Shown here one piece after another: positions 53,550-64,000 of a stretch of DNA of 64,000 nt. Where the stretch lies: positions 5,408,001 to 5,472,000 of the forward strand of contig CANTUQ010000159.1 of assembly GCA_947683425.1 (NCBI GenBank), written 5' to 3'. The stretch comes from Excoecaria cochinchinensis (lineage: Eukaryota; Streptophyta; Magnoliopsida; Malpighiales; Euphorbiaceae). Each line of letters starts with the position of its first letter. The first letter of the stretch is position 1. Under the pieces are notes generated by a model. It saw nothing but the letters and a program-made list of their open reading frames with translations, searched no databases and had not been told where the DNA came from. Position numbers and translations under genes: made by a program.

Positions 53550-53993
53550 TAAAACTTTTAGCGACGGAATTAATTTCTGTCGCTAATAAAAGGAATTAAT
53601 TTTTTTATAATTTTAGCGACGGAAATATTAATTCCGTCGCTAATTTTAGCGACAGATATTAAATTCCGTTGCTAAAATTTTTTATTTCCGTCGCTAATAA
53701 AAGAAATTAATTTTTTTATAATTTTAGCCACGGATATTTAAAATCCGTCGCTAATAAAAGAAATTAATTTTTTTTTAATTTTAGCGACGGAAATTTAAAT
53801 TTTAGCGACGGATTTTAATAACCGTCGTAATTTCGGTCGTTAAAAATGGAGGGAAATTATTCCTGCCATTTTTAGCGAAGGAAAGGAATTTTCGTATGGA
53901 ATTAGCGACGGAATTGTTCATCCGTCGCTAATTAGCGACGGAAACTGTTTCGTCGCTAAATTTTCGTCGCAAAATCTGTTATTTCTTGTAGTG
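53550..53993. repeat. Right subterminal repeats of the CACTA (GCGACGGAA/TTCCGTCGC)
   Basis: TTAGCGACGGAA and TTCCGTCGCTAA alternate about ten times. The core CGACGGAA is shared with the left end, but the flanking base is G instead of C, so the two ends differ systematically. Confidence 0.9.
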
Positions 53994-53996
53994 TAA

Positions 53997-54854
53997 AGGG
54001 CTAGTGTTTTGCAGTTGCTAGTGTTTAGCTCGCAAGGGTCTAGTGTTTGGCCCGCAATGATCTAGTGTTTGTTACCTTCGGGTAACTAGTGATTGAGACT
54101 TCAGCCTCTAATTGTTTGGTACTACTAGTCAGTATCTAGTGCACCCATATCCACCATTAATGAGAGTTCATGCTATATCTTTAGTGATTGTATGATTATG
54201 TATGAGCATGTAAAGTTATGATCTATTGTATATACACGAAAGTACGCTATATATATATGTGATATGTTGTGATAAGTTATTACTTTCTAGTTAAGCTTAA
54301 TGTTTAGAGCTAGTGAATATGTAAATGCTTTAGTATTTGATGAAGGCATGTGTTATTGTTAGTTTTGTTCATGTTGATATTTATGCTTTTGCTTATTGTT
54401 ATATGTTAAAGTGTGTATACTTGGATATGTTTATTAGTATTGTTGGGACTTTATGAGAAATCTTTGTATCTGTATATCCCCGCTATGCGTTATCGCTTAG
54501 CACGGGTGTTTTTCCCGTGTAGGTATGCAGGTTCGGTTCGGTTTTTGGGAGTCATGCATTGCTGGACACTAAGAGTTTGGATAGTGGATTTTTGTATAAG
54601 ATTCTTTTTGTTAAGATATTTTTTATTGTGTTTATTTAAGAGAGTGCTATGTAATGGCTAACATATGGCTTTTGATCTTGTAATGTAAGCATGATAATAT
54701 TTTGTAATATGATTATGTTATTTCATTATTAATACAAGTTTTTTTTTTTGTGTTGCTTCTGCTTTAGATTATGCACAAGTGTTTAATTTTGGTGTTTGCG
54801 TATGTGAGTGCATAGCGACCCAATATTCCTTCCGAGGGGTGTTGGAGTGTTTCA
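53997..54854 (+). repeat. TE5 5' LTR, part 2
   Basis: Resumes after the CACTA with AAAGGGCTAGTGTTTTGC, homologous to 57813-58643 in the 3' LTR. Hairpin CTATGCGTTATCGCTTAG (one mismatch) at 54483-54500. The terminus reads GTGTTTCA where the 3' LTR has GTGTTACA. Confidence 0.85.
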
Positions 54855-54966
54855 AGGTGTGGTATTAGAGCTTAAGTAGATGGTTCAAGACTATAAGATG
54901 CTTAGATGTATGTGAGTCCGTCTAGAGTCGTGGCCTAATGCAGATGTTGTCTTGTGTAGAGTTTAG

Positions 54967-56153
54967 ATAGAGTCTGATCCGAATGAAGAGATTGGTGAGA
55001 CAACGGGTCGTGTTAATCCAGCAAGAGTTAATCGGTCTGCACCTGAGAGACCTCGAGCTGAAGGTATGGGTCTATCTCAGGGTGATCCGGTATTGATGCA
55101 AGGATTGATAAATTTGATTGAGAGGTTGAATGCCCTTAAGGCCCCAACAGATCTTATTAGAAGGAGAGGTGCAGAAGAATTTAACAGTACAACTATGGAT
55201 AAATCAGATTTGGCTAAGTATTGGTTAGAGAAGATGGGAAGAATACTTCAGGAGATAAACTGTCCTCGGGATCAGAGGGTGTCCTGTGCAGTGTCACTAC
55301 TACAAGGTCCAACCGATGTTTGGTGGAAGCTGGTGTTGAGGAATCCTCACCGACCCATTGAGATGACTTGGGAGTATTTTGTTAAGGAGTTTGAGAAGAG
55401 GTATGTCACTAAGGCATACAAAGAGGCAAAATGGAAAGAGTTTGTAAGGTTAAGACAGAAGAATATGTCTGTGGGTGAATATGAGAAAGAATTAAGCAGA
55501 TTGAGTAAGTATGTGTCTGATTTGTTGTTAACAGAAGAGTTCAAGTGCAGACAGTTTGAGGACGGTTTAAGGGAGAGCATTAGAGGGCCTTTATTGGCCA
55601 TGGCTGCGATTCATTCTGTAAGTTACTATCAGCTGGTCTCAGCAGCAATAAAGTTAGAGGAATATGAAATGATTAAGCAGAGAAAGGAACAGAAGAGGAA
55701 GGTACTGGATAGTAGTGTGCCAAGTAGTAAGAGAGCCCGAGAGGCATGAAGTGGGCAGGTTACCCTAGGATCGGTTATATGCAAGAACCAAAAGGAAGTA
55801 TATTAGCACCTTCTAGTAAGGGTAGCACCATGCCAAAGTGTGAGCACTGCGAGAAGTTTCATTGGGGCACATGTAGGAAGCTCATGGGAGCATGCTTCAA
55901 GTGTGGCAGCATGGAGCATATGCTTGCCAATTGCCCAGAGTTGAAAGAGAGTGCAGTTCAACAAGGAAGTAGAGATAACATGGGAATGAATAGATTTGCT
56001 AGCGGTGGAAAAAGAAGAGGTGTAGCAGCACAAGAGCCATCGAAAATGGTAGAGAAGAGGATTCTTTCAAGTGGTCCAGCCCGATACTTTGCAATGATCA
56101 GAGAAAAGGAGGATGGGCAAGTGGGACCTTCTGGTAAGTTCTTTGTTGTTTAA
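54967..56153 (+). pseudogene. gag: TE5 Gag (nearly complete, broken)
   Basis: The frame opens at 54967 with ATA (ATAGAGTCTGATCC) where TE2 has ATGGAGTCC, so the original start is lost; an in-frame ATG is at 55066. Gag core: KAPTDLIRRRGAEEF, ILQEINCPRDQRV, SLLQGPTDVWWKLV, FEKRYVTKAYKEAKW. The frame breaks at ~55747 (TGA) and continues in another frame with CEHCEKFHWGTC and the CCHC knuckle CFKCGSMEHMLANC (~55890-55935). It ends PSGKFFVV, the gag-protease junction, followed by a stop instead of protease. Acceptor CTTGTGTAG ends at 54959. Confidence 0.9.
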
Positions 56154-56209
56154 GTTTCTTTGGTATGAGTTTTAATAAAGTATTGCAAGACCTTAAGTTT
56201 ATTATGAGG

Positions 56210-56247
56210 GAAATTTCGGGGATGAAATTTCATAAGGAGGAGAGAGT
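56210..56247 (+). promoter_or_regulatory. Pre-PPT inverted repeat and PPT of TE5
   Basis: GAAATTTCGGGGATGAAATTTC spans 56210-56231: two 8-bp self-complementary arms around a GGGGAT loop. It is followed by AAGGAGGAGAGAG before the 3' LTR. It is kept although nothing else of pol remains. Confidence 0.8.
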
Positions 56248-58643
56248 TGTAACAACCCGAATCATACCCTAGTATGAATTATAGTGCTAATCGGTGTGTA
56301 AATTGGATTTATGGTTTAATAAAGGACTTAATTGAAAGAAAAGCAAAAAGTACGTAAAACAAAATTTTGATGGAGGGACTGATTTGAAGCTTTGCCATGG
56401 ACCAAGGGGGAAAGTAGTTGTGAGTGGGACACTTGTAATGAGGAGGACATGTGGCAAGTGAAGAGAGTGCCACCTAGATTGCTTCATGCAATATAAGGAG
56501 GTTTAGTGGGAAAAATCTATCCCTTTATCACAAGAATTCAGATTTCGCACTTCTCTCTTTTCTCTTTTTTTCCCTTTTTCTTCATTTGGTTTTTATTCTT
56601 GTTTTGGTTGGATTTTCTATAATTGGGTTGGTATGAAGATATTTATGTGTGAAGCAACGAAGGTAAGTGTGGTTAAAAATTTGATATGATCTTCTTCTAC
56701 TCCTTGCTTCCTATGTGTTTGTATTGGTTGGTTTGATGGACTAAGAGCATATGTGTGTTTGATGTGGTTATACAAGAAGCTACGGATAGAAGGAAAGAGA
56801 AGGGCAAGGAGAAGGTGTGATCTTTAAGAGAAGAGTTTAGAGCTGCTCCTTAGAGGTTGGGATCGTGTGCCATTGTAATTTGTTGTATGTGTTGAGTTTT
56901 TGTAATTTTGAGCAATGCATGTGTTATTATTTAAGAGATTGTCATTGAATTTGGCTATTAGATGCATGCTTAATTAGATTGTACTTTAATGAGCTTTAAG
57001 TTAGTGTTATGGTTGAATTAAGTGTCGAAGTCAAGTTGCTGTTATTGCATGTTGTATATGTGTAGGTTTTGGCATGCAATGTACTTGTTATGATTATTAT
57101 GTTTAAGTGTCCTTTTTTTTAATATTAATATTTGATTGTCCTTAAAGTTGAAGTAGAGTTTAGAAGTGTTTATGGCATGAGTTTGAAGGTTATACATGTA
57201 AATTTTGGAGTTAGTATGTGAAGCTTGTGCATTAGTGTTGTCTTGCTCGAAGGATTGAACACTCAGTTCGGTTCTGTCGCAAGCACGACAGAACACTCCT
57301 TTGGCAAGTTCTGTCTGTCGAGCATCACCGAGCCTTGTCGAGCTTTCTCGTGTATTGCCGATCTATACCGAACCTTGCCGAGCTTTCTTATGCATTGCCG
57401 AGCTGTGTTGAGCTTTGTCGCAAGCGCGAGCTCCGTCACAGGTGCGATAGAAGCTACATTGTCATTCTGTCGTGAGCGTGACACTGGCCATGTGCATGAC
57501 ATCTGCATGTGTTGGGTTCTATCGCGAGCGCGACAGTGTGCAGAGTTACGAATGTAAGTCTTATGCCCCATTTGTGTGTGGTATTGCATTGGAATATGTT
57601 TGATCATGCATAATAAAGATTATATGTATTATATATATGTATTATATATATGTATGAATCACATGCTTGATGGGATGATTAGTTTGTACATGAATTGAAT
57701 TGATATGTGATCATTATTGGGTACATGAGTGAATGCTAAGTAATTGATATAGTGGTTAGAGTTTGTATGTTCAGCCTGAAGGGTTATGGTAGTGGATAGA
57801 TAAGAATGCTTATAAAGGGCTAGTGTTTTGCCCGCAAGGGTCTCGTGTTTGTTTCCTTCAGGTAACTAGTGATTGAGACTTCGGCCTCTAAATGTTGGTA
57901 CTGCTAGTCAATATCTAGTGCACCCGTATCCACCATTAATGAGAGTTCAGGCTATGGTTTTATTGATTGTATGATTATGTATGTCCATGTAAAGTCATGA
58001 TCTATTGTATATACACAAAAGTGTGCTATATATATATGTGATATATTGTGATAAGTTATCACGTTCTGGTTAAGCTTAATGTTTAGAGCTACTGAATATG
58101 TTAATTCTTTAGTATTTCATAAAGGCATGTGCTATTGTTAGTTATGTTCATGTTGATATTAATGCTTTTACTTATTGTTATATGTTGAAGTGTGTATGCT
58201 TCGATATGTATATTAGTATTGTTGCAACTTCATGAGAAGTCTTTGTATCTGTATATCCCCGCTACGCTTATCACAGGTGTTTTTCCCTTGAAGGTATACA
58301 GGTTCGGTTCGGTTTTTGGTAGTCGTGCATTTGCTGGCCACTAGGAGTTTGGATAGCGGATTTTTGTATAAAATTCTTTTTGTTAAGATATTTTCTATAG
58401 TGTTTATGTAAGAGAGTGCTATGTGATGGCTAACATATGGCTTTTGATCTTGTAATGTAAGCATGCCAATATTTTGTAATATGATTATGTTATTTCATTA
58501 TTAATACAAGTATGTTTTGTTTTTATCTTTGTTTTTTTGTGTTGTTTCCGCTTTAGATTATGCATGACTGTTTAATTTTTTTGTATGCATATGTGAGTGT
58601 GTAGCGACCCAATATTCATTCCGAGGGGTATTAGAGTGTTACA
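56248..58643 (+). repeat. TE5 3' LTR
   Basis: 2396 bp, TGTAACAACCC...GAGTGTTACA. Donor AAG|GTAAGT at 56663. CpG units TCTGTCGCAAGCACGACAGA at ~57272-57291 and TCTATCGCGAGCGCGACAG near 57518. The AGGCATGCCT-type palindrome is mutated near 57801, and the CTAAGCG hairpin is lost by a small deletion near 58260. Confidence 0.9.
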
Positions 58644-58648
58644 GGTAG

Positions 58649-60395
58649 TGCCGCCGACTGATTATTATGGAGCTTAGGAATTGAATGTTTGGGAATTGTA
58701 TGATTTTGCATGTTTTGTCTTTTGAATTTTTGCGATGAATTCTATAAATTAAGAGTGATAGTGCGTATGCATGCTTAATTAAAGTGTGTTTTGGTAAGTT
58801 GTAGTGGAACTTTAGTATTGAAGGTAGAGATTGAATCTTAGAAGTGATTTTGTATGAATTTTGGGTAATTTTCTTAGTTTGGTGATTGATTGCTTAAATT
58901 GATCCTTTTGCCATTTTTAGTCACTTTTAATTAGAATAAAACTTGGGTTTGATGATGAGTTATATGTTTTGGATGCTTTTTGTTGATTATGTGCAAGTTT
59001 GATGGGTTAATTGCATGATTTGGGATGGTTTTGTGTTGAAGGTATTGTGCAGATCGGCATCAGGAGCAGGACGCTTGACTCTGTCGAGAGCGCGACACAG
59101 CTTGGTCATCCGGGTTTCGACCGAGCCAAGCTTCTGTCGGGCTGACTGCTTTCATGAGCGCAATAGAGAGCTCAGTAACCCAAGCTTCTGCCAGGCTAAC
59201 TGCTGTCGCGAGCGCGAGCTTGATAGTGGCCTATCGGCCCTCCATTGCGAGCACGGTAGAGGCCAATATACTTCTTCTGTCGCGAGCAGGGCTGGATGTC
59301 ATGGGCGCCCCTGAGTGTGCAAGTTGCTTCTATTGCGAGCACAACTTCCCCTATTTTTCGAATGTTTATTTTTTATTTCTCTTTGCATGGTTTCTCAATT
59401 ATGATTTATAAATATATCAATGTGTGAATTATTATTTGCTTCTTTATGTGATCATTATTTGAATTATTGCCTAGCATAAAATAATCAAGTAAGTGGATAG
59501 ATAGGCATGCCTATGGAGTCCTGTTAGTTGCAGCCCAATGCGTTCTGGACCCTAATCAGGTCCCCGTTTAGATCCTCACAATCCTTATAAGTTAGATCTT
59601 GTTTAAAATTGCCCAATGTGAAAATATTTTTGAGTAAAAAGGAAAGAAATTGCTTTTGTTGTACCTACGGGTACCAATGTGTTTACTCGTTATCCACCAC
59701 TTTGAGTTTGCAGGCACATCTATGAATTTGATATTGATGTGAAATAATGTGATTGTTATATTATATTATATGAAGTTATCCGATTAATGCAAGTTATGGT
59801 TTAATCTTGTGATGATTATTATTGCATATGTTCCATGTGTATGCGAATTGCATTTGATGGCCATTGTGAGTGATCGTTCATCTTTCGTTTTTCCCCACAA
59901 AGCGTTATCGCTTAGCACGGGTTCTCATGCGTGCAGGTGTGGAAGCGGTGGAAGTTTTGAGAAGTTCGATTTGCAGCAGCCTAGGCCATCACAATAAGAG
60001 GGCTTTTGAAAGAGGCTTAATTTTTGTATTTTGTAGTTCTTGATGTATAGCTTTTGGTTTGTAACCATTTTTTTTGTATTATGTAAACTCTAAAGTTTGT
60101 ATTTATGTTAATCAATATTGTATAATGGTTTTTTAATGCAGATATTTTTGGTATATCAATGAATGAGATTTGTTAAGTTCCGTTCCGGCTTAGTTGTGCA
60201 TTACTCTGAATGTGGGGTTATTAATAGAATTTTATGGTTCCCGATTCTTTTATCGTGTATAATGTTATTCAGTTACGCTTATGTATCGGATTATGTTATG
60301 CATGCATTATTCTGTTTGGTGATAACCCTTATCTATGCAGGCACTCACTTCTCCATATGGGTGAGCTCCCCTACGTATAGGTAAGGGGTATTACA
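58649..60395 (+). repeat. TE4 3' LTR, part 2
   Basis: Resumes after TE5 at TGCCGCCGACTG, homologous to 42276-44056. CpG units near 59075-59345, ATAGGCATGCCTAT near 59500, hairpin CAAAGCGTTATCGCTTAG (one mismatch) at 59898-59915. It ends GGGGTATTACA followed by CATCT. Confidence 0.9.
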
Positions 60396-61140
60396 CATCT
60401 GATTGGTATCGTTGAAGTATCGACACATGAAACACGTCATGTAGCTTGGCTATTTCCATAGGTAGAGCTAACCGATAAGCTGCAGGTCCAATCCGTTCAA
60501 GCTCTTCATAAAGACCAATGAATCTCGGACTCAACTTTCCCTTTTCCCAAATTGGAGCACTTTTCTCCATGGTGACACTTTCAGAAAAACCTTATCACCC
60601 ACTTCATACTCAATATCTTTCCGCTTCAAATATGCTTAAGATTTTTTCCGATCACTCATAATTTTCAACCGTTGCTGAATCATTCTCACTTTCTCTTCAG
60701 TGTCTTTCATAAGGTCAGGGCCAATTACTTTATGCTCACTCAACTCTGTCCAACACATTGGAGTTCGACATTTCCTACCATAAAGAGATTTATATAGTGC
60801 CATACTAATACTCATCTGATAACTGTTGTTGTATGCAAACTCCATCATCGAGATGTATTTGTCCCAACTTCCCCGAATATTCCAGAACACAACCTCGCAA
60901 CATATCCTCCAACACTTGAATAACTCTCTCTAATTGTCCATCTGACTGAGGATGAAAGGTTGTATAGAAATTGAGTTGGGTACCAAAAGCAACTTGTAAA
61001 CTTTTCCAAAATCTTAAAGTGAATCTCGGATCCCAATCAGACACTATAGACAATGGAATACCATGCAGCCGGACAATCTCATTCACATACAACTCAGCTA
61101 AGTGATCCATGTACTAATCTAGTCGAATCGGTATGAAATG
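60396..61140 (-). pseudogene. pol: Integrase part of the older minus-strand chromovirus pol
   Basis: Read leftward from 61140: HFIPIRLD, a stop, MDHLAELYVNEIVRLHGIPL, IVSDWDPRF, FHPQSDGQLERVIQVLEDML, then the C-terminal integrase with AYNNSYQMSISMA and CRTPMCWTEL. The second and third DDE residues (SDWDP and QLE) are visible. A 1-base shift near 60880 and stops break it. Continuous with 41445-41703 before TE4 inserted; cut at 61141 by LTR-F. Confidence 0.85.
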
Positions 61141-62157
61141 TGTAACTCCCTCTCTACACTTATACTATACATACGTATTGCATACGAGCTAAACTCCAAC
61201 AATGCAATAGTACATACTTATATCGCAGCTCAAAGATGCACGTAAATTTTTTTTTTAAAACTCATTTAGCCTAATGCATATGTAAATCAAAGCTTACATA
61301 GTTAAATATTACTTTAATTAACTAAAATAACCAATTAAAAATATTCATTTATTTGTCATGTTAAAAGCTTGCCGATTGACTTAAAACTGTCTTATTTACT
61401 ATTCATTTGGTCAAAATCTAGCAGCATAACGGCTAAAACTTAGCTACCAAAAATCTGCAATCAAGCAATTACACAGCCTAACTCAAGGGCACAACGATTA
61501 TAACTTAATATCCATTCAAAATCCTAATCCACTCCCATCCAATCAGTATAAACTAATCCAAAACAATAATATCCATCATTAATATCTAACTATTCCAATA
61601 ATATAGAGTATTCATATATATGCCATTATAAGACTAGAATCCAAAAATATACATGTACAGGATTCTAAAATCCTACCAAAACATGTCTATTCAAACGAAA
61701 AATCTTCATTCAGCTTGCTTCCAAAAGCGAGGCGTACTTACTCTAACACATCGCTTATCAACCTACATGTAGTCATAAAACACTACATGCCGAGCTTAAA
61801 TAAGCTCAGTGGTGGTTACAATTCTAAAGATTTCCATTAAACAATTTATGCATACAACAAGTAAAATGTGCATATAAAACATAATAATATATTACAATAT
61901 AATATCTCATTTAAATATTTAAACATAAAGTCTAATATAAGCCTTACTATAAGTTAATCTACAATGTAACACATAAAAAATCCATATTAGAGATAAATTA
62001 TAGTTTATTCCCTAAGTTACACTTATTTCCATTTTGTCATTCAAATGCATGTATTTACAAAAAATGCTACAAATAAGCATCATAGCACCTGAATTCATTA
62101 CTTAGCATGCAATTACAATTTTGTCCTCCTAAAGGACATATAATACTAAAATACTAT
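61141..62157 (-). mobile_element. LTR-F, left part of a minus-oriented Tekay-like LTR
   Basis: Starts TGTAACTCCC inside the integrase gene. A diverged hairpin GAGCTTAAATAAGCTC at 61792-61807, in the 'CTACATGCC...CAGTGG' context, marks it as the same LTR class. It is truncated at 62158 by the next LTR; no right end in the window. Confidence 0.6.
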
Positions 62158-64000
62158 TGTAACACCCCTTACCCGTACGAAATAAACCATACCGTGATCT
62201 AGTGGTTCACGACGATGGTCAGGGTATTACCGACACAAACATGCAAAACTTATAAAACCTTTAAGCTGAAAGCTGAGTTATAAAATTTCTTTCATTTTAA
62301 AAAACACATTATAATTAACTATAAATTTGTTATACAATCCCATTAAATAGTATACTTTTTAATAATTCACTATAGATCGATCTTTTACATAACCAATATT
62401 ACTTGTACAAATACTTATAATTTAAAATTACAAATCTTGCATACATTCCAAAGACTATACAAATCCTACCCTAAAATCTCTTCATAATCTTGCATTAGCC
62501 TGGACTATTGCAAAAATACTCTCGAACGATCCCATTAATAGTACCTACACAGATTAAAAGAAAATCCATGCTAAGCATAAAGCTTAGTGGGAAACACATA
62601 AATATGGACAACCACTAAGAAAGGCCGTCAAATAAGTTCAAAGAAAAGCATAATATAGAAAATATATTCATAACAATAATAACAAGTTAGATACTTTCGA
62701 GGAGGTCATCAATATAACCACTTACTTCGTATATCAACTTTAATAAATCACCCATACATTATCACACTTTTTCATATCATATACATGTCACTTTGTTCAC
62801 TTATTCACATTCCTTTCAGTTTCCAAAATTCATTTCACACATCTTGCTTAGCAGATGCATTATCATGTAATTTATCCAATCAATAAGGCATTTAGATTAC
62901 AATAATAAATTACATACTTTCATACAAGTCTTCACATATATTCATCAATTCATAACTTACTGTTTGATTTACATACTCTTGTTCATTTAATGCTTGGTAA
63001 GTCAAAGGGGTGGATAACGAGTAACACATAGATACCCGAAGGTATCAACACTATTCTCATAATGCATAAATACCCGTAGGTATTAAAATAATATTTTCTT
63101 GTTGTTCCAAAAACATTTTCGCATACAAAGGGATCACGAAGATCCAGTCGAGGGACTTGATCAGGGTCCAAATCATACACAGGCTGCAACAACAATAACT
63201 CTATTAGGCATGCCTAACTATCCACTACTCGACTAACGCAGGCTAAACACATATATGTTTCTTTTAGTGATGTACATGATATTTTTAATACTTTTCATAC
63301 ATGCATACTTTTATTATAGTCGCATAATAATCACACGCATAATTCATTTTTAAGCTAAAGCAAAGGCTCATATACCATATGACAAACCATAACCTTTTTA
63401 TTACAATCCCATCATAATTTTTACCATATTCCTAAACAATCATTTTAACTATAGCTTATATGGTATAATATATCCAAGTTTACACAACATGTCATATGAA
63501 AGGCATAAGTAAAACCCATGCAAAATAGCTGGACAACATACATTCATAGCATAGAAAGAGTCGCGCTCGCGACCTTAGTTGCGACCGTGACAGAAAGCTT
63601 GATGGCCTCTATCGCGCTCGTGACACCAATCTCGCTCGCGATGGAGCTAAGCATCACACTCTTGTCGATTCTCAATTGCATACAACTTCACATAAAAATA
63701 TACCTACTCTTATATTGTCCATAAATAATTTCATAAACATTACTTTCCCCAAATTCATGCATTAAATTCAAGAACTTCAACAAAAGCATCTTAAACTATT
63801 AAATTTATTAAGAATCATTCTTAATATCCCTTACAAATTCTAAACTATAAATAAGTCTACTTGAAACTTGAATCATTAACGGTTGAACAAGCTTTAACAA
63901 ATCCGTGCATATAAGCCACATTTATTTTTAATAAATACCAAGGCATCACCAGAGTTCAATTGGTACATTATCTATCATGTCCGAAATAGTTTCTATACTT
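62158..64000 (-). mobile_element. LTR-G, minus-oriented Tekay-like LTR running off the window
   Basis: Starts TGTAACACCCCTTACCCG. Inverted landmarks in order: CTAAGCATAAAGCTTAG at 62571-62587, GGGGTGGATAACG near 63005, paired GGTAC/TATC blocks 63040-63085, GGATC/GATCC near 63130-63145, CTTGATCAGGGTCC near 63160, TTAGGCATGCCTAA near 63213, CpG units TCGCGCTCGCGA near 63560-63645. No coding. Confidence 0.7.

Larger units (their letters stand above)
50863..53993. mobile_element. Non-autonomous CACTA (En/Spm) DNA transposon with captured exons
   Basis: The ends are CACTACAAGAATTT and AATTTCTTGTAGTG-like (53980-53993: TATTTCTTGTAGTG), the classic CACTA termini, flanked by the 3-bp duplication TAA (50860-50862 and 53994-53996). 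3131 bp; no transposase similarity seen. Subterminal CGACGGAA motifs are dense at both ends (50880-51420 and 53550-53990). The interior holds minus-strand exon-like pieces of two host genes and a GC-rich block, as in gene-capturing (transduplicating) CACTA elements. Confidence 0.93.
49306..58643 (+). mobile_element. TE5: gag-only (TR-GAG-like) Tekay-type element carrying a CACTA insertion
   Basis: 5' LTR 49306-54854 (with the CACTA at 50863-53993), PBS TGGTATTAGAGC 54860-54871, gag 54967-56153, PPT before 56248, 3' LTR 56248-58643. The perfect duplication GGTAG at 49301-49305 and 58644-58648 is inside TE4's LTR. The internal region (~1.4 kb) lacks protease, RT, RNase H and integrase. With TE2 it forms a second gag-only element with related gag. 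Confidence 0.95.
41704..60395 (+). mobile_element. TE4: decayed full-length Tekay-type element, with TE5 nested in its 3' LTR
   Basis: 5' LTR 41704-44056, PBS-like TGGCATTAGAGC 44064-44075, gag 44163-45400, pol to about 48750, PPT to 48769, 3' LTR 48770-49305 plus 58649-60395. The perfect duplication CATCT at 41699-41703 and 60396-60400 proves the two ends belong together despite the 9.3-kb insertion. The LTRs are clearly diverged and the coding region has many stops. TE4 inserted in the integrase/tail of an opposite-strand relative. Confidence 0.95.

Overview
This window looks like plant nuclear DNA, probably from a eudicot and probably from heterochromatin. I see no intact host gene, no tRNA or rRNA gene and no CRISPR array. 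Almost every base belongs to a deeply nested stack of LTR retrotransposons. Most are Ty3/gypsy chromoviruses of the Tekay/Del type: LTRs of about 2-4 kb starting TGTAACACC or similar, a primer-binding site matching plant initiator tRNA-Met (TGGTATCAGAGC), a gag-pol order of PR-RT-RNaseH-IN, and a C-terminal chromodomain-like tail. I named the elements TE1-TE5 by position. The lineage calls are family recognition by eye, not a search.

Layout. 1-13542 is a minus-strand gag of a different Ty3/gypsy type (Tat/Ogre-like), split by a solo LTR (314-2915, target duplication GTCTC) and by full-length TE1 (3019-12459, target duplication GAAAC). 14113-15379 is a minus-strand polymerase remnant of an endogenous plant pararetrovirus (caulimovirid type). 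15380-21202 is a staircase of LTR left ends, each cutting the one before, with a copia-like solo LTR inside (17871-19495, ATATA). TE2 (21203-28725, minus) is a gag-only element that holds a solo LTR of another family (23379-25470, CACAC). TE3 (30712-39580, CTTTC) has two LTRs of about 3.8 kb around only 1.27 kb of non-coding DNA. TE4 (41704-60395, CATCT) is a decayed full-length element inserted in the integrase gene of an older minus-strand element. Its 3' LTR holds TE5 (49306-58643, GGTAG), a second gag-only element, whose 5' LTR holds a CACTA DNA transposon (50863-53993, TAA) carrying captured exons of host genes. 61141-64000 holds two more minus-strand LTR pieces.

How the parts work together. 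The intact target duplications let the insertion order be read, for example old element > TE4 > TE5 > CACTA. TE1 and TE4 carry the full set of reverse-transcription and integration domains, both now broken. TE2, TE3 and TE5 lack some or all of these domains but keep the cis signals (PBS, PPT, LTRs), so they would have had to move on enzymes supplied in trans.

The most interesting signal is not a gene. Across many LTRs whose sequences are otherwise quite different, the same short structured elements recur in the same order: a strong 5' splice site about 0.4-0.6 kb into most LTRs; a cluster of CpG-rich stem-loops; an AGGCATGCCT palindrome; a GGACC-GATCA-GGTCC palindrome; and a CTAAGCG/CGCTTAG hairpin. 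A matching splice acceptor (TTTTGTAG) lies just before the gag start, and a separate inverted repeat lies immediately before the polypurine tract. I read this as a putative 5'-leader intron plus a conserved set of cis-acting RNA structures; both remain to be tested.
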